From positions 1-29,948 of the forward strand of contig JAIYAA010000397.1 of the NCBI GenBank assembly GCA_027489295.1: a DNA stretch of 29,948 nt, given 5' to 3'. This DNA is from Sphingomonadales bacterium (GTDB lineage: Bacteria; Pseudomonadota; Alphaproteobacteria; Sphingomonadales; Sphingomonadaceae). Shown here piece after piece: positions 15,773-23,852 of the stretch (positions within the stretch are counted from its first letter, which is position 1; every line of letters starts with the position of its first letter). The notes under the pieces are model-generated. The model was not told the DNA's origin and did not search any database. It saw only the letters and a program-made list of their open reading frames with translations. A program made the translations under genes and the position numbers.

Positions 15773-16199
15773 GCATTACTCCCGATCGACGATGCGGGCG
15801 GGTATGCGCGCTGGCGCGCCCTGTGCCAATCGGGAAGCCCCCATGCTGAAGGGGGCCGGCGTTGCCGCCAGCCCCCAGGTCGCCGATTTCCGCCGCCGCG
15901 CGCCGAAGCGCGTCGCGGGAGGGTCGGCGGCCGGCAGGTCCCCACCTCGGCAGGGAAGCAGGACCGTACCGCCGGATCGATGGCCGCGCCCAGGAAGATC
16001 GCGGCCTGCGATCCTGTTCGTCCGGCGTGGTTCCCGTGGCACCAGCACCAGTACGAACCGTAAGCATCTGAAAGAGCTTCGGTTTCCCGTCACCACCTCC
16101 GTCTTCTTACGGAGTTGATGCTCTCACCAGCCATGAGTCGCACCAAGCACAAAGCGCCGCCGCCACCCTGTTGAAACTGTGGATAACGGGGATAACCCG
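15773..16199. other. 427-bp gene-free stretch with strong hairpins and a DnaA box
   Basis: No frame here looks coding. The sequence can form several GC-rich hairpins. GCCCCC (15837) can pair with GGGGGC (15851), which can alternatively pair with GCCCCC (15871). A 6-bp stem with CGAA loop is at 15898-15913. A two-part stem at 15974-16014 has GGCCGCG pairing with CGCGGCC, enclosed by GGATCG/CGATCC. CTCCGT/ACGGAG pairs at 16097-16114. A perfect DnaA box lies at 16178. It is upstream of the iron-permease homologue and downstream of the cupin, both on the minus strand. It may hold an unannotated small RNA, a long leader or protein-binding sites; hairpins are also common by chance at this GC content. 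Confidence 0.5.
16178..16186 (-). promoter_or_regulatory. Perfect DnaA-box sequence
   Basis: TGTGGATAA on the plus strand is the complement of TTATCCACA, a perfect consensus DnaA box. A degenerate second copy (CGGGGATAA) starts 9 bases after it begins. With no AT-rich unwinding region or box cluster it is not an origin by itself; it could be a titration or regulatory site. Confidence 0.35.
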
Positions 16200-16631
16200 T
16201 CAGGCCCCGGGCGGCGACCAGTCCGGCGGCGCCAGCTCGAACCCGGCAAAGTCGAACCCCGGCACGACAACGCAGCTCACCAGCCCCCAGCCCCGCGTCG
16301 CCTCGGTCGCCTGCCACTGCCCCGCCGGCACCCGGGCCTGCGGAAACTGGCCGGCAAGCACATCGCCGCCCAGCGGCAGCGTCTCGACAGCGCCTTCCGC
16401 CTCGCTGCCGATCCGAAGATCGAGCGCCGCGCCGGCATGCCACAGCCAGAGTTCGTCCGCGTCGACACGGTGCCAGTGCGAGCGTTGGCCCGCCTCCAGC
16501 AGAAACAGGATCGCCGTGCCCGCCGCTCGCGCCCCCGGCGCAGCAGGGGCCCGCCACGTTTCGCGGTACCAGCCGCCTTCGGGATGCGGCGCCAGCTCCA
16601 GCCGTTCGATGATCGCGCGCGCTTCGTCCAC
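16200..16631 (-). CDS. Cupin-fold protein, DUF985 family
   Basis: A 143-residue single-domain cupin. The DUF985 hallmarks are present: ARAIIERLELAPHPEGGWYRETWR at the start, then AILFLLEAGQRSHWHRVDADELWLWHAG (the metal-site His pair in SHWHR), a GDVLAGQFPQARVPAGQWQA core and a GLVSCVVVPGFDFAGFEL end. GTG 16631 is chosen because GGGAGG lies 7 bases upstream and it matches the usual family start. ATG 16673 would add 14 residues but lacks a site. It is divergent from the glycine-zipper gene at 16732. The enzymatic role of DUF985 is unknown to me; a sugar or small-molecule role would be a guess. Confidence 0.87.
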   Translation of the reverse strand: MDEARAIIERLELAPHPEGGWYRETWRAPAAPGARAAGTAILFLLEAGQRSHWHRVDADELWLWHAGAALDLRIGSEAEGAVETLPLGGDVLAGQFPQARVPAGQWQATEATRGWGLVSCVVVPGFDFAGFELAPPDWSPPGA

Positions 16632-16731
16632 CCGTCTGCCTCCCGCCTGAACGCCACGTAGTATCAGGTTCATGCAACCTGCCCTAAGCCCGGCACGTTC
16701 ATTTCATCTACAACCCATCGGGGAGTTTTCC

Positions 16732-17103
16732 ATGCGCACCCTTCTTCTTTCGCTCAGCGCCGCGGCGCTCGCCCTTCCCGCCGCCGTCGTCCTCCCGGCA
16801 ACCCAGGCAGAAGCCAAGGCCGCGATCGGCCAGGATCGCTATTATCGCGACCATGACGACCGGCGCTATCGCGACGACAACCGCCGCCATGCCTATCGCG
16901 AATGGCGCGGTCGCGACGGCCGTCGCTATTGCCGCAAGCCCGACGGCACCACCGGGCTGGTGGTCGGCGCGGTTGGCGGCGCGCTGCTTGGCCGCACCAT
17001 CGACACCAGCGGGGACCGCACCGCGGGCACCGTGCTCGGCGGCGTCGCAGGTGCCCTTGCCGGCCGCGCGATCGAGCGTGGCGGCGACCGCAGCTGCCGC
17101 TGA
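16732..17103 (+). CDS. Glycine-zipper 2TM-type exported protein (paralogue 2)
   Basis: A 123-residue protein with a cleavable signal peptide (MRTLLLSLSAAALALPAAV, likely cut after QAEA, about residue 28) rather than a lipobox. An Arg/Asp/Tyr-rich region (DRYYRDHDDRRYRDDNRRHAY) precedes RYCRKPDGTTGLVVGAVGGALLG and a second helix VLGGVAGALAGRAIE, ending DRSCR. ATG 16732 has GGGGAG nearby. It is the most divergent of the three glycine-zipper genes in the window but keeps the YCR-DGTTGL core and the terminal Cys-Arg. A hairpin follows at 17122. Confidence 0.83.
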   Translation: MRTLLLSLSAAALALPAAVVLPATQAEAKAAIGQDRYYRDHDDRRYRDDNRRHAYREWRGRDGRRYCRKPDGTTGLVVGAVGGALLGRTIDTSGDRTAGTVLGGVAGALAGRAIERGGDRSCR

Positions 17104-17121
17104 CACGCCGAAGCATTAACC

Positions 17122-17141
17122 CCGGGGCGCTATAGCCCCGG
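17122..17141 (+). terminator. GC hairpin between the glycine-zipper gene and the glycosyltransferase
   Basis: A perfect 7-bp stem (CCGGGGC with GCCCCGG) around a GCTATA loop, ending two bases before the next ATG. It could terminate the upstream gene, or the TATAGC (17131-17136), 7 bases before the ATG, could be a -10 element giving a leaderless message. No U-tract is present. Confidence 0.35.
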
Positions 17142-17143
17142 AC

Positions 17144-18322
17144 ATGCTTCGCGTGCTCGTGCTCTCCACCCTGTTCCCGGACGCATCGCGGCCCAATTTC
17201 GGGATTTTCGTCGAACGGCAGGCGCGTGCGCTCGCCGCGCGGGACGGCGTGGAGGTACGGGTGGTCGCCCCTCGCGGGCTGCCGCCATTCCCCTTGGCAC
17301 AGCACCCCCGCTATGCCGCGCTCGCCCGCCAGCCCCTGCAAGAGGCGTGGCGCGGTCTCCACGTGGATCGTCCCCGCTTCCTGAACCTGCCCGGCCTTGG
17401 CGGCCGCCTGCATGCAGCGATGCTGGTACGGGCCCTGCGCCCGGTCCTCGCGGACATGCGCTGCGACTTTCCCTTCGACGTGATCAGCGCCGACTTCTTC
17501 TTCCCGGACGGCCCTGCCGCGATTGCGCTCGGCAACGCCTTCGACGTCCCCGTGTCGATCAAGGCCCGCGGGTCGGACATCCATCAATGGACCCGTCGTC
17601 CGGCCATCGCCCGGCAGATCGTGCGCGCGGGCCAGGCAGCGGAAGGGCTGCTCTCCGTGTCGCTGCCGCTGCGCGACGACATGATCGCGCTGGGCATGCC
17701 GGCGGACCGGATCGAGTGCATCGTCACCGGCGTCGACCTGAACCGTTTTGCCCCGCGCGATCGCGGTGCGGCCAAGGAGGCGTTGGGGATCGCCGGACCG
17801 CTGGTCGCCTCGGTCGGCGCGCTGATCCCGCTCAAGGGCCACGATCTGCTGATCGATGCGGTCGCGACGCTGCCTGGGGTCCACCTCGCGATCGCAGGCC
17901 ATGGCCCGGAGGCGCCTCGCCTCGCCGCGAAGATCGCGGCGATGGGGCTAGCCGAGCGCGTCCGCCTGCTCGGTGCGATCCCGCCCGAGCGGATCGCCGA
18001 GCTGCTCGCCGCTGCGGACGTCATGGCGCTGGCCTCGGCATCCGAAGGGCTGGCCAATGCCTGGCTCGAGGCGCTGGCAAGCGGCACCCCGATCGTCATC
18101 CCGGATGTCGGCGGGGCACGGCAGGTGGTGACGGCGCCGGTAGCCGGACGCATCGTCGAGCGCACCCCGGCCGCCTTCGCCGCCGGGATCGCAGCGCTGC
18201 TCGCTACGCCGCCTGCGCCCGGCGATGTGCGCCAGGTGGCCGCGCCCTTCACCTGGGAGGCCAACAGCGAACGATTGCACCGCTTCCTCGCCCGCCTGGT
18301 AGCCGATCGTCACGGAACCTGA
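17144..18322 (+). CDS. GT4-family (GT-B fold) glycosyltransferase
   Basis: A 392-residue nucleotide-sugar-dependent glycosyltransferase. The N-terminal Rossmann domain opens VLVLSTLFPDASRPNFGIFVERQ, and SIKARGSDIHQW follows. The linker IVTGVDLNRFAPRD and the C-terminal domain start LVASVGALIPLKGHDLLIDA are typical of GT4. The EX7E donor-binding motif is present (Glu301 and Glu309 in SEGLANAWLE), followed by ALASGTPIVIPDVGG. The product is probably a capsule, exopolysaccharide or glycolipid sugar, but no partner genes lie nearby. No Shine-Dalgarno is visible: the ATG follows a hairpin by two bases, so translation may be leaderless. Confidence 0.92.
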   Translation: MLRVLVLSTLFPDASRPNFGIFVERQARALAARDGVEVRVVAPRGLPPFPLAQHPRYAALARQPLQEAWRGLHVDRPRFLNLPGLGGRLHAAMLVRALRPVLADMRCDFPFDVISADFFFPDGPAAIALGNAFDVPVSIKARGSDIHQWTRRPAIARQIVRAGQAAEGLLSVSLPLRDDMIALGMPADRIECIVTGVDLNRFAPRDRGAAKEALGIAGPLVASVGALIPLKGHDLLIDAVATLPGVHLAIAGHGPEAPRLAAKIAAMGLAERVRLLGAIPPERIAELLAAADVMALASASEGLANAWLEALASGTPIVIPDVGGARQVVTAPVAGRIVERTPAAFAAGIAALLATPPAPGDVRQVAAPFTWEANSERLHRFLARLVADRHGT

Positions 18323-18369
18323 ACGAACCTGCAGGGGTTCCCGACCGTAGCTTTCGGAAGGAACCGACG

Positions 18370-18522
18370 ATGCAGAAGCCCAAGCCCTATCGTGCGCCGC
18401 GCCGCCGGCCGCCGCCGCGCACGCTCCTTCCCCGCCGACTTCGTCGCGTCGCCACGGCCCCGGCAACGACGGACTTCGACATCGTTTTCGAGTGGGAGGC
18501 AGACGAGCCGACCCAGCACTGA
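18370..18522 (+). CDS. Small charged hypothetical protein, 50 aa
   Basis: A 50-residue protein with a strongly basic Pro/Arg N-terminal half (PRRRPPPRTLLPRRLRR) and an acidic C-terminal third (TDFDIVFEWEADEPTQH). ATG 18370 has GGAAGGAA about 8 bases upstream, a good ribosome-binding site, and the frame ends in a clean TGA. It lies 47 bases after the glycosyltransferase. The opposite-charge halves suggest a disordered protein that might bind nucleic acid or itself. No family is recognised; it could be overcalled. Confidence 0.5.
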   Translation: MQKPKPYRAPRRRPPPRTLLPRRLRRVATAPATTDFDIVFEWEADEPTQH

Positions 18523-18594
18523 TCCGGCATCAGATTGACAGCGCGAGTCGCTTGGCGGAAGCTGGTCGCTTGAACCCGGCAAGGGAGACGCGCG

Positions 18595-19053
18595 GTGGCT
18601 GACAAGAAAGCGAAAAAGGCGAAGAAAAACGGCGAGAAGTCGTCGCTGCTGCCCAAGGTGATCGGCGGCATCAAGCTGCCCAAGGATGCCCGACAGCAGC
18701 TCACCGCGCTGGCCAAGCATCCGGTGATCGCCGATCTCATCGCTGCCGGCCTGGTTGCGCTCGCCCAACGGATCAAGGGCGAGGAACCGAAGGCGGCCCC
18801 CGCCCCCGCCGCCGAGCCAACGCCACCGCCCGCCGAACCGCTGGCGCAGCCTGTCGCAGAAGTACCTGCGAAGCCGGTGGTGAAGCGTATCCGCAAGGCG
18901 GCCGCCAAGCCGGCCGCGGCGCCCGAGCCGGCGGCAGAGCCCGCGGTTGCTGCCAAGCCCGCAAAGGCACCCCCGCCCCGCCGCACCCGCAAGACCGCGG
19001 AGCCGACGTCCAAGCCGCGCACGCGCCGCACACGGCCCAAGACGGACGGCTGA
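18595..19053 (+). CDS. Lys/Ala/Pro-rich basic protein with a short helical core, 152 aa
   Basis: A Lys-rich start (MADKKAKKAKKNGEK) precedes a helical core at about 18-60 (LLPKVIGGIKLPKDARQQLTALAKHPVIADLIAAGLVALAQRI). The rest is low-complexity Pro/Ala/Lys (repeated AAEP, AKP and KPA units), ending in an Arg/Thr-rich tail (PKTDG end). The composition resembles histone-H1-like or AlgP-like tails, so binding to DNA is possible but unproven. GTG 18595 follows GGGAGA. A perfect TTGACA at 18535-18540 lies 60 bases upstream and may be its -35, though no good -10 follows. Confidence 0.72.
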   Translation: MADKKAKKAKKNGEKSSLLPKVIGGIKLPKDARQQLTALAKHPVIADLIAAGLVALAQRIKGEEPKAAPAPAAEPTPPPAEPLAQPVAEVPAKPVVKRIRKAAAKPAAAPEPAAEPAVAAKPAKAPPPRRTRKTAEPTSKPRTRRTRPKTDG

Positions 19054-19097
19054 TCGCCTGCTAGACTGGCGACGGGGAAATTTGGGGGGAACGCCGC

Positions 19098-19733
19098 ATG
19101 CAGAGCACGCACGCGCCGGAATCGCATGGTCCCGGCCATGCGCTGGAACGGCTGATCTTCTTTTCGGACGCGGTGTTCGCGATCGCGATCACGCTGCTGA
19201 TCATCGAAATCCATGTGCCGGAGGTGCACGCACCCTATACGGATGCCGCGTTCGTCCGCGCCCTGGCGCCGCTGGGGCTGAAGTTCGTAAGCTTCTTCGT
19301 GTCGTTCTTCGTGATCGGCGCCTTCTGGGCCGGGCATCACCGCGCCTTCGACTGCGCGCGCCACTGGTCGCCCCGGCTGATCCTGCCCAATCTGTGCATG
19401 TTGGGCGCAGTGGCGGCGATCCCGTTCTTCACCGCCTTCTCGTCCGAATATTACGGGCACCGGGTGCCGTCGGCGCTGTACTGCATCTGGATGGTGCTGA
19501 TCGCGGTGGCGAACATCTGGGTGCAGCGGATCGCCACCTCGCCGCCGGTCGTGGGCGAGCGGATCGCCAAGGCGCATTGCCGGGTCATTCGCCAGCGGGG
19601 CCTCGCGACGCTGCTCGGCACGCTCACGGCGTTCGCGGTGGCGCTACTCTATCCCTGGGCCGCGCAGACGACGCTGGTGACCATCTCGCTGTACCGGCTG
19701 CTGCTCCAGCGCGTATCGCCGCCGCGGGGGTAA
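19098..19733 (+). CDS. TMEM175/DUF1211-family potassium channel-like membrane protein
   Basis: A 211-residue membrane protein. The first helix carries the family signature RLIFFSDAVFAIAITLLIIEI (FSD at 22-24), which lines the pore in prokaryotic TMEM175 K+ channels. Further hydrophobic segments (FVSFFVSFFVIGAFWAGHH, LCMLGAVAAIPFFTAFS, SALYCIWMVLIAVANIWV, GLATLLGTLTAFAVALLYPW) complete a six-helix layout. ATG 19098 has GGGGGGAA upstream. Bacterial members form tetrameric leak-like K+ channels; physiological role here is unknown. A strong convergent hairpin follows at 19741. Confidence 0.9.
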   Translation: MQSTHAPESHGPGHALERLIFFSDAVFAIAITLLIIEIHVPEVHAPYTDAAFVRALAPLGLKFVSFFVSFFVIGAFWAGHHRAFDCARHWSPRLILPNLCMLGAVAAIPFFTAFSSEYYGHRVPSALYCIWMVLIAVANIWVQRIATSPPVVGERIAKAHCRVIRQRGLATLLGTLTAFAVALLYPWAAQTTLVTISLYRLLLQRVSPPRG

Positions 19734-19740
19734 ACGGCGT

Positions 19741-19771
19741 CCGCGCCGCTCCCGTCAGGGGAGCGGCGCGG
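19741..19771. terminator. Bidirectional terminator-like hairpin
   Basis: A 13-bp perfect GC stem with a GTCAG loop sits in the 55-base gap between the TMEM175 stop and the convergent minus-strand gene's stop. No U-tract is seen. Confidence 0.55.
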
Positions 19772-19788
19772 CGCCATCCTGTCGCCGA

Positions 19789-20130
19789 TCAGCGGCGATG
19801 GTCGTTGCGGTCGTGCTTCTCGTAGCGGACCTTGGCTGAAAGCGCATCGTAGCGGCGATCGAGATCGCGGCGCTCCTGCATCGTCAGGCCCGGACGCGAC
19901 GCGCGATAGCGGGCTTCCAGCCGCACCAGGCCACGATATTCGTTGCGGATCTGGGTGGCCTCGCGGCGGCTCAGCGTGCCCGAGCGAATGCCCTGATTGA
20001 TCCGCTGTTCGATGCGATCCTGGCGGGCGTTGATGTTCTGCCAGCCGCCCTGGAAGGCGGGTGCGGCAGACGCGGGAACGGCAGCGGTGGCAACGCCAAG
20101 GCCGGCGATCAGCAGCATGAACTTCTTCAT
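19789..20130 (-). CDS. Small secreted helical protein, 113 aa
   Basis: A signal peptide (MKKFMLLIAGLGVATAAVPASAAPAF, cut near ASA-AP) is followed by a basic/acidic helical mature domain: INARQDRIEQRINQGIRSGTLSRREATQIR, then EYRGLVRLEARYRASRPGLTMQERRDLDRRYDALSAKVRYE. The pattern of three Arg/Glu-rich helices resembles small periplasmic proteins common in sphingomonads; I know of no named function. ATG 20130 has GAGGAG upstream. It ends close to a convergent terminator, and a short hairpin lies at 20153-20168 upstream. It is probably an independent unit from recN. Confidence 0.72.
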   Translation of the reverse strand: MKKFMLLIAGLGVATAAVPASAAPAFQGGWQNINARQDRIEQRINQGIRSGTLSRREATQIRNEYRGLVRLEARYRASRPGLTMQERRDLDRRYDALSAKVRYEKHDRNDHRR

Positions 20131-20262
20131 CGATTACTCCTCACTTCGACTGGACCGCCCCTGCGGTCGAGAGCCGTTGTGGAACGCCGATGTCGCCACT
20201 TTGTCCCAATCGCTGCGCTTTTCCGTCCCGAATTGTCGCAAGGACGCGCGGTTCGTTCAGGT

Positions 20263-21924
20263 TCAGGCCGCGAGCAGCCGCTCCGCCTGGGCGCGTGCCT
20301 CGGGCGTGATCTCCGCGCCGGAGAGCATCCGCGCGATTTCCTCGCGGCGCTGCTCGGGGGTGAGCGGGGTCACGCCGGTGCGGGTGACGATGCCGTCATG
20401 GCGCTTGGCGATCAGCAGGTGCCGCGCACCGCGCGCCGCCACCTGCGGGCTGTGCGTCACCACCAGCAACTGCGACCCCTGTGCCAGACGTGCCAGCCGC
20501 TCGCCGATCGCATCGGCCACCGCACCCCCCACGCCGCGATCGATCTCGTCGAAGATCAGCGTGCGCGCGCCGCCTTCCTCGGCCAGCGCCACCTTCATCG
20601 CCAGGATGAAGCGCGACAATTCGCCGCCGCTGGCGATCTTCATCAGCGGGGCAAACGGCGCACCGGGGTTGGTCGAGACCTCGAACTCCACCCGGTCCAT
20701 GCCGGCAGCGCTCCACTGGTTCTCGTCAAGCGGCTCCACCACCGTGCGGAATCGGGCCGCATCCAGCTTGAGCGGCTTCAGTTCCGCCGCCACCGCGGTA
20801 TCGAGCCGCGCCGCCGCCATCGTCCGCACCGCCGACAAGGTCTGCGCGGCGTCGCGATAGGCGGCGTGCGCCTGGGCTGCCGCCTTTTCGAGTTTCGCGA
20901 TGCCGGCGCCGCCGCTGGTCAGCCGCTCGAACCGTCCCGACAGCTCGGCCAGCAGCGCCGGGAGGTCATCGGGCTGCACCCGATGCTTGCGGGCCACGGC
21001 GCGCAGCTCGAACAGCCGGGCTTCATCGGCCTCCAGGGCAGCGGGATCGAAGGCCAGCGCCTCGGCGGCGGCATCGACCTGTGCCTGGGCCTCGCTGCCT
21101 TCGGTGATCGCACGGTCGATCGCGGCCAGCGCTTCGGCGAGAGCCTCGTGATCGTCCGACACCCGCTCCAGAATGCGTGCCGCCTGGCGCAGGCGGGCAA
21201 GGCCGCCATCGGAGCCTTCGAGCAGATCAGCGATGCCCTGCAGGTCGGTCGCGATCTTCTCGCCGCGCTGCATCGTCGCACGGCGCTCGGCCAGGCGTTC
21301 CTCCTCGCCTTCCTCCGGCGCAAGCGCGGACAGTTCGGTGACGGCGTGTTCGAGCCATTCGCGGTCGCGCTCGGCGCTGTCCTGTTCGGCGCGCGCCACC
21401 GCCAGCGCATCCTCGGCCGCGCGCCAGGCGCGGTGGGCGACCGCCACCGGCCCTGCATCGCAGCGCCCGAAGGCATCGAGCAACAGCCGATGCCCGCGCG
21501 GATTGAGCAGGCCCCGATCGTCATGCTGGCCATGGATCTCAACAAGGTGCGGCGCCAGTTCGCGCAGCAGTCCGGCCGAGGCGGGCTGGTCGTTGACGAA
21601 CGCCCGGCTGCCGCCATCGGCCTTGACCAGCCGACGGATCAACAGCGGCTCGCCGGGTTCCAGTTCCATGCCGTTCTGCGCGAACAGGTTGGCGATTGCG
21701 CTGTCGGCAGCGGGGGGCAGGAAGCTTGCGACGACCACCGCCTGGCCTGCGCCGCTGCGGACCAGCCCGCTATCGGCACGTGCGCCCAGCGCCAGCCCCA
21801 GCGCATCAAGCAGGATCGACTTGCCCGCCCCGGTCTCGCCGGTCAGCACGCCCAGTCCTTCGCCGAACTCCAGGTCCAGCGCCTCGATCAGCACCACGTC
21901 GCGAATGGATAGCGCGGTCAGCAT
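20263..21924 (-). CDS. recN: RecN, DNA repair ATPase
   Basis: A 553-residue SMC-like protein acting in recombinational repair of double-strand breaks. The N-terminal part has Walker A GETGAGKS (29-36) after the family start MLTALSIRDVVLIEALDLEFG. A long coiled coil (about 150-340) joins it to the C-terminal ATPase lobe with the signature ASGGELSRFILAMKVAL and Walker B RTLIFDEIDRGVGG, followed by LLVVTHSPQVAARG. Length is normal. It lies 54 bases downstream of bamD on the same strand, a pairing common in alphaproteobacteria, so cotranscription is likely. No LexA box was identified by eye. Confidence 0.97.
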   Translation of the reverse strand: MLTALSIRDVVLIEALDLEFGEGLGVLTGETGAGKSILLDALGLALGARADSGLVRSGAGQAVVVASFLPPAADSAIANLFAQNGMELEPGEPLLIRRLVKADGGSRAFVNDQPASAGLLRELAPHLVEIHGQHDDRGLLNPRGHRLLLDAFGRCDAGPVAVAHRAWRAAEDALAVARAEQDSAERDREWLEHAVTELSALAPEEGEEERLAERRATMQRGEKIATDLQGIADLLEGSDGGLARLRQAARILERVSDDHEALAEALAAIDRAITEGSEAQAQVDAAAEALAFDPAALEADEARLFELRAVARKHRVQPDDLPALLAELSGRFERLTSGGAGIAKLEKAAAQAHAAYRDAAQTLSAVRTMAAARLDTAVAAELKPLKLDAARFRTVVEPLDENQWSAAGMDRVEFEVSTNPGAPFAPLMKIASGGELSRFILAMKVALAEEGGARTLIFDEIDRGVGGAVADAIGERLARLAQGSQLLVVTHSPQVAARGARHLLIAKRHDGIVTRTGVTPLTPEQRREEIARMLSGAEITPEARAQAERLLAA

Positions 21925-21978
21925 CGGGGCCCCCTATCGCAGGAACAGAGGAAGAACGGAAGTGGTTTTACGCGAAGA

Positions 21979-22803
21979 TCAGCTCTTCGGCTTTGCCGGC
22001 GGGCTCGCCTTCGCCGCAGCCGCCACCTTGTCCTGATTTTCCTGCATCAGTTCGTAGGCGTGCTTGTACCAGTCGGTGCCCGGATAGTTGGCACCGAGCA
22101 CCGCCGCCGCCTTCTTCGCTTCCTCGGGCACGCCGAGTGCCAGATAGGCCTCGGTCAGGCGCATCAGCGCTTCCGGCACATGGGTGGTCATCTGGTAGTT
22201 GTCGACGACGTTCCGGAAGCGGAGCACCGCGGCGAGCCACTGGCCGCGCGTCTCGTAGAAACGGCCGACCTCCATCTCCTTGCCGCCCAGGTGATCGCGC
22301 ACCAGGTCCAGCTTCAGGCGGGCATCGGCGGCGTACTTCGAATTCGGATAGCGGCGGATCAGTTCGCCGAGCGAATCAAGCGCCTGCTGGGTGATCTTCT
22401 GGTCGCGGGTAACGTCGCTGATCTGCTCGTAATAGGAAATGCCGATCAGATAATAGGCATAGGCCGCATCGCGGTTGCCGGGGTGAACCGCCAGGAATCG
22501 CTGCGCCGAGGCGATCGCTTCGGCATAGTCGCGGTTCAGATAGTAGCTGAACGCGCCCATCAGCTGCGCGCGGCGCGCCCAGACCGAATAGGGATGCTGG
22601 CGCTCGACCTCGTCGAACAGCGCGGCGGCGAGCTTGTACTGGTGCTGGTCCAGCTTCTGCTTGGCCGTGCTGTACAGCGTGCCGACGTCGCGCGCGACAT
22701 AGGGAAGATCCTTCACCCCGCCGCGCTTGGCGCAGCCGGCGACGGAAAGGGCGAACACCGGGAGAAGCGCGAACGCAAGCGCGCGAGGCAGGGGACTACG
22801 CAT
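21979..22803 (-). CDS. bamD: BamD, outer membrane assembly lipoprotein
   Basis: A 274-residue essential component of the BAM complex that inserts beta-barrel proteins. Lipobox SVAGC (Cys24) is followed by tandem TPR helices: YSTAKQKLDQHQYKLAAALF and DEVERQHPYSVWARRAQLMG are the first repeat, continuing with YAEAIASAQRFLAVHPGN and LIRRYPNSKYAADARLKLDL. The signature HPYSVWA and the C-terminal TPR with the Pro/Ala-rich tail are as expected. The neighbour recN follows directly. The 124-base divergent gap to the mannose isomerase gene should contain promoters for both. Confidence 0.95.
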   Translation of the reverse strand: MRSPLPRALAFALLPVFALSVAGCAKRGGVKDLPYVARDVGTLYSTAKQKLDQHQYKLAAALFDEVERQHPYSVWARRAQLMGAFSYYLNRDYAEAIASAQRFLAVHPGNRDAAYAYYLIGISYYEQISDVTRDQKITQQALDSLGELIRRYPNSKYAADARLKLDLVRDHLGGKEMEVGRFYETRGQWLAAVLRFRNVVDNYQMTTHVPEALMRLTEAYLALGVPEEAKKAAAVLGANYPGTDWYKHAYELMQENQDKVAAAAKASPPAKPKS

Positions 22804-22927
22804 ATGTCGGGGTTCTTAGACCGGGCCCGTGGCTGCAAACAATCCTTTTCGGGGCGGGATTGCGGCGGAACCCGCATCGCGCCACATGCGCTGGCGTTTC
22901 CGTCACCGTATTCGAAGGGGATCTTCC

Positions 22928-23770
22928 GTGCCCGCCACGCTTCTCGCCACCCACCGCGTCGAAAAACCCTGGGGCCGCCACACCCTGTATCCGGGCTTTG
23001 CCGATCCCGCCGCCGATGGCGAGCCGGTGGGTGAAGTCTGGTTCCAGACGCCGGGCAATTCGACGCCCGATCTGCTGATCAAGTACCTGTTCACCAGCGA
23101 GAAACTGTCGGTGCAGGTCCACCCGAACGACGAGCAGGCGCAGGCCGTTGGCCTGCCGCGCGGCAAGGACGAGTGCTGGATCATCCTCGACGCCGAGCCC
23201 GATTCGACGATCGCGCTCGGCACCAAGCAGCCCTACACCCGCGAGGAACTGCGCGCCGGCGCGCTCGACGGCTCGATCGAGGGCATGCTCGACTGGAAGC
23301 CGGTCAAGGCCGGCGATTTCTTCTACTCGGCCTCGGGCACCGTCCACGCGATCGGCGCGGGCATCACCCTGATCGAGGTGCAGCAGAACAGCGAGACCAC
23401 CTACCGCCTTTACGATTACGGCCGCCCGCGCGAGCTGCACCTGGACGCCGGCATCGCGGTTTCCGATCCCGTGCCGTTCGTGGCGCACCCGATGCCGGGC
23501 GCGGTGGCGCCGAACCGCACGATCCTCGTCGAAGGGCCCAAGTTCGTGCTCGAGCGCTGGGAAGGCGGCCATCGCCGCTTCGATCTGCCGGCGGGCACCA
23601 CCGGCTGGCTGATCCCCGTGACGGGCGAGGGCGTGGTCGACGGGGTTGCGTTCAAGGCCGGCGAGTGCCTGATGCTGGAAGGCCATGTCGAGCTGCACGC
23701 CGAAGTCGGCAGCGACCTGCTGTTCGCCTATCCCGGCGATGCGCGCGTCCCATCGATGGACGCCGCGTGA
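22928..23770 (+). CDS. manA: Class I mannose-6-phosphate isomerase
   Basis: A 280-residue zinc enzyme interconverting mannose-6-phosphate and fructose-6-phosphate, feeding GDP-mannose synthesis. The family start HRVEKPWGRHTLYPGF is present. Metal ligands are visible: LSVQVHPND (Gln63, His65), KDECW (Glu82) and SGTVHAIG (His140). TTYRLYDYGRPRELH is the sugar-phosphate region. It is shorter than the 390-residue E. coli ManA, matching compact members. GTG 22928 is preferred because AAGGGG lies about 8 bases upstream and the protein begins at the conserved family N-terminus; earlier in-frame starts are out of place. Confidence 0.87.
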   Translation: MPATLLATHRVEKPWGRHTLYPGFADPAADGEPVGEVWFQTPGNSTPDLLIKYLFTSEKLSVQVHPNDEQAQAVGLPRGKDECWIILDAEPDSTIALGTKQPYTREELRAGALDGSIEGMLDWKPVKAGDFFYSASGTVHAIGAGITLIEVQQNSETTYRLYDYGRPRELHLDAGIAVSDPVPFVAHPMPGAVAPNRTILVEGPKFVLERWEGGHRRFDLPAGTTGWLIPVTGEGVVDGVAFKAGECLMLEGHVELHAEVGSDLLFAYPGDARVPSMDAA

Positions 23771-23852
23771 ACCAGCGGTAGTTTAACATTCACGCAACCA
23801 GAGGTCGCGGCGGAACGTTCGGCACGCATTGGAAACGATCTGGAGTGATCTG

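Noticed and set aside
15930..15970. Resemblance to the SRP RNA domain IV (GGTC...GGGAAGCAG)
   Set aside because: The conserved GNAR tetraloop and symmetric internal loop are not present in the right spacing.
15773..16199. Replication origin
   Set aside because: Only one perfect DnaA box, no AT-rich unwinding region and no dnaA, parA or hemE neighbour visible.
20179..21912. A long plus-strand frame opposite recN
   Set aside because: Same shadow effect; no recognisable motifs and recN is complete.
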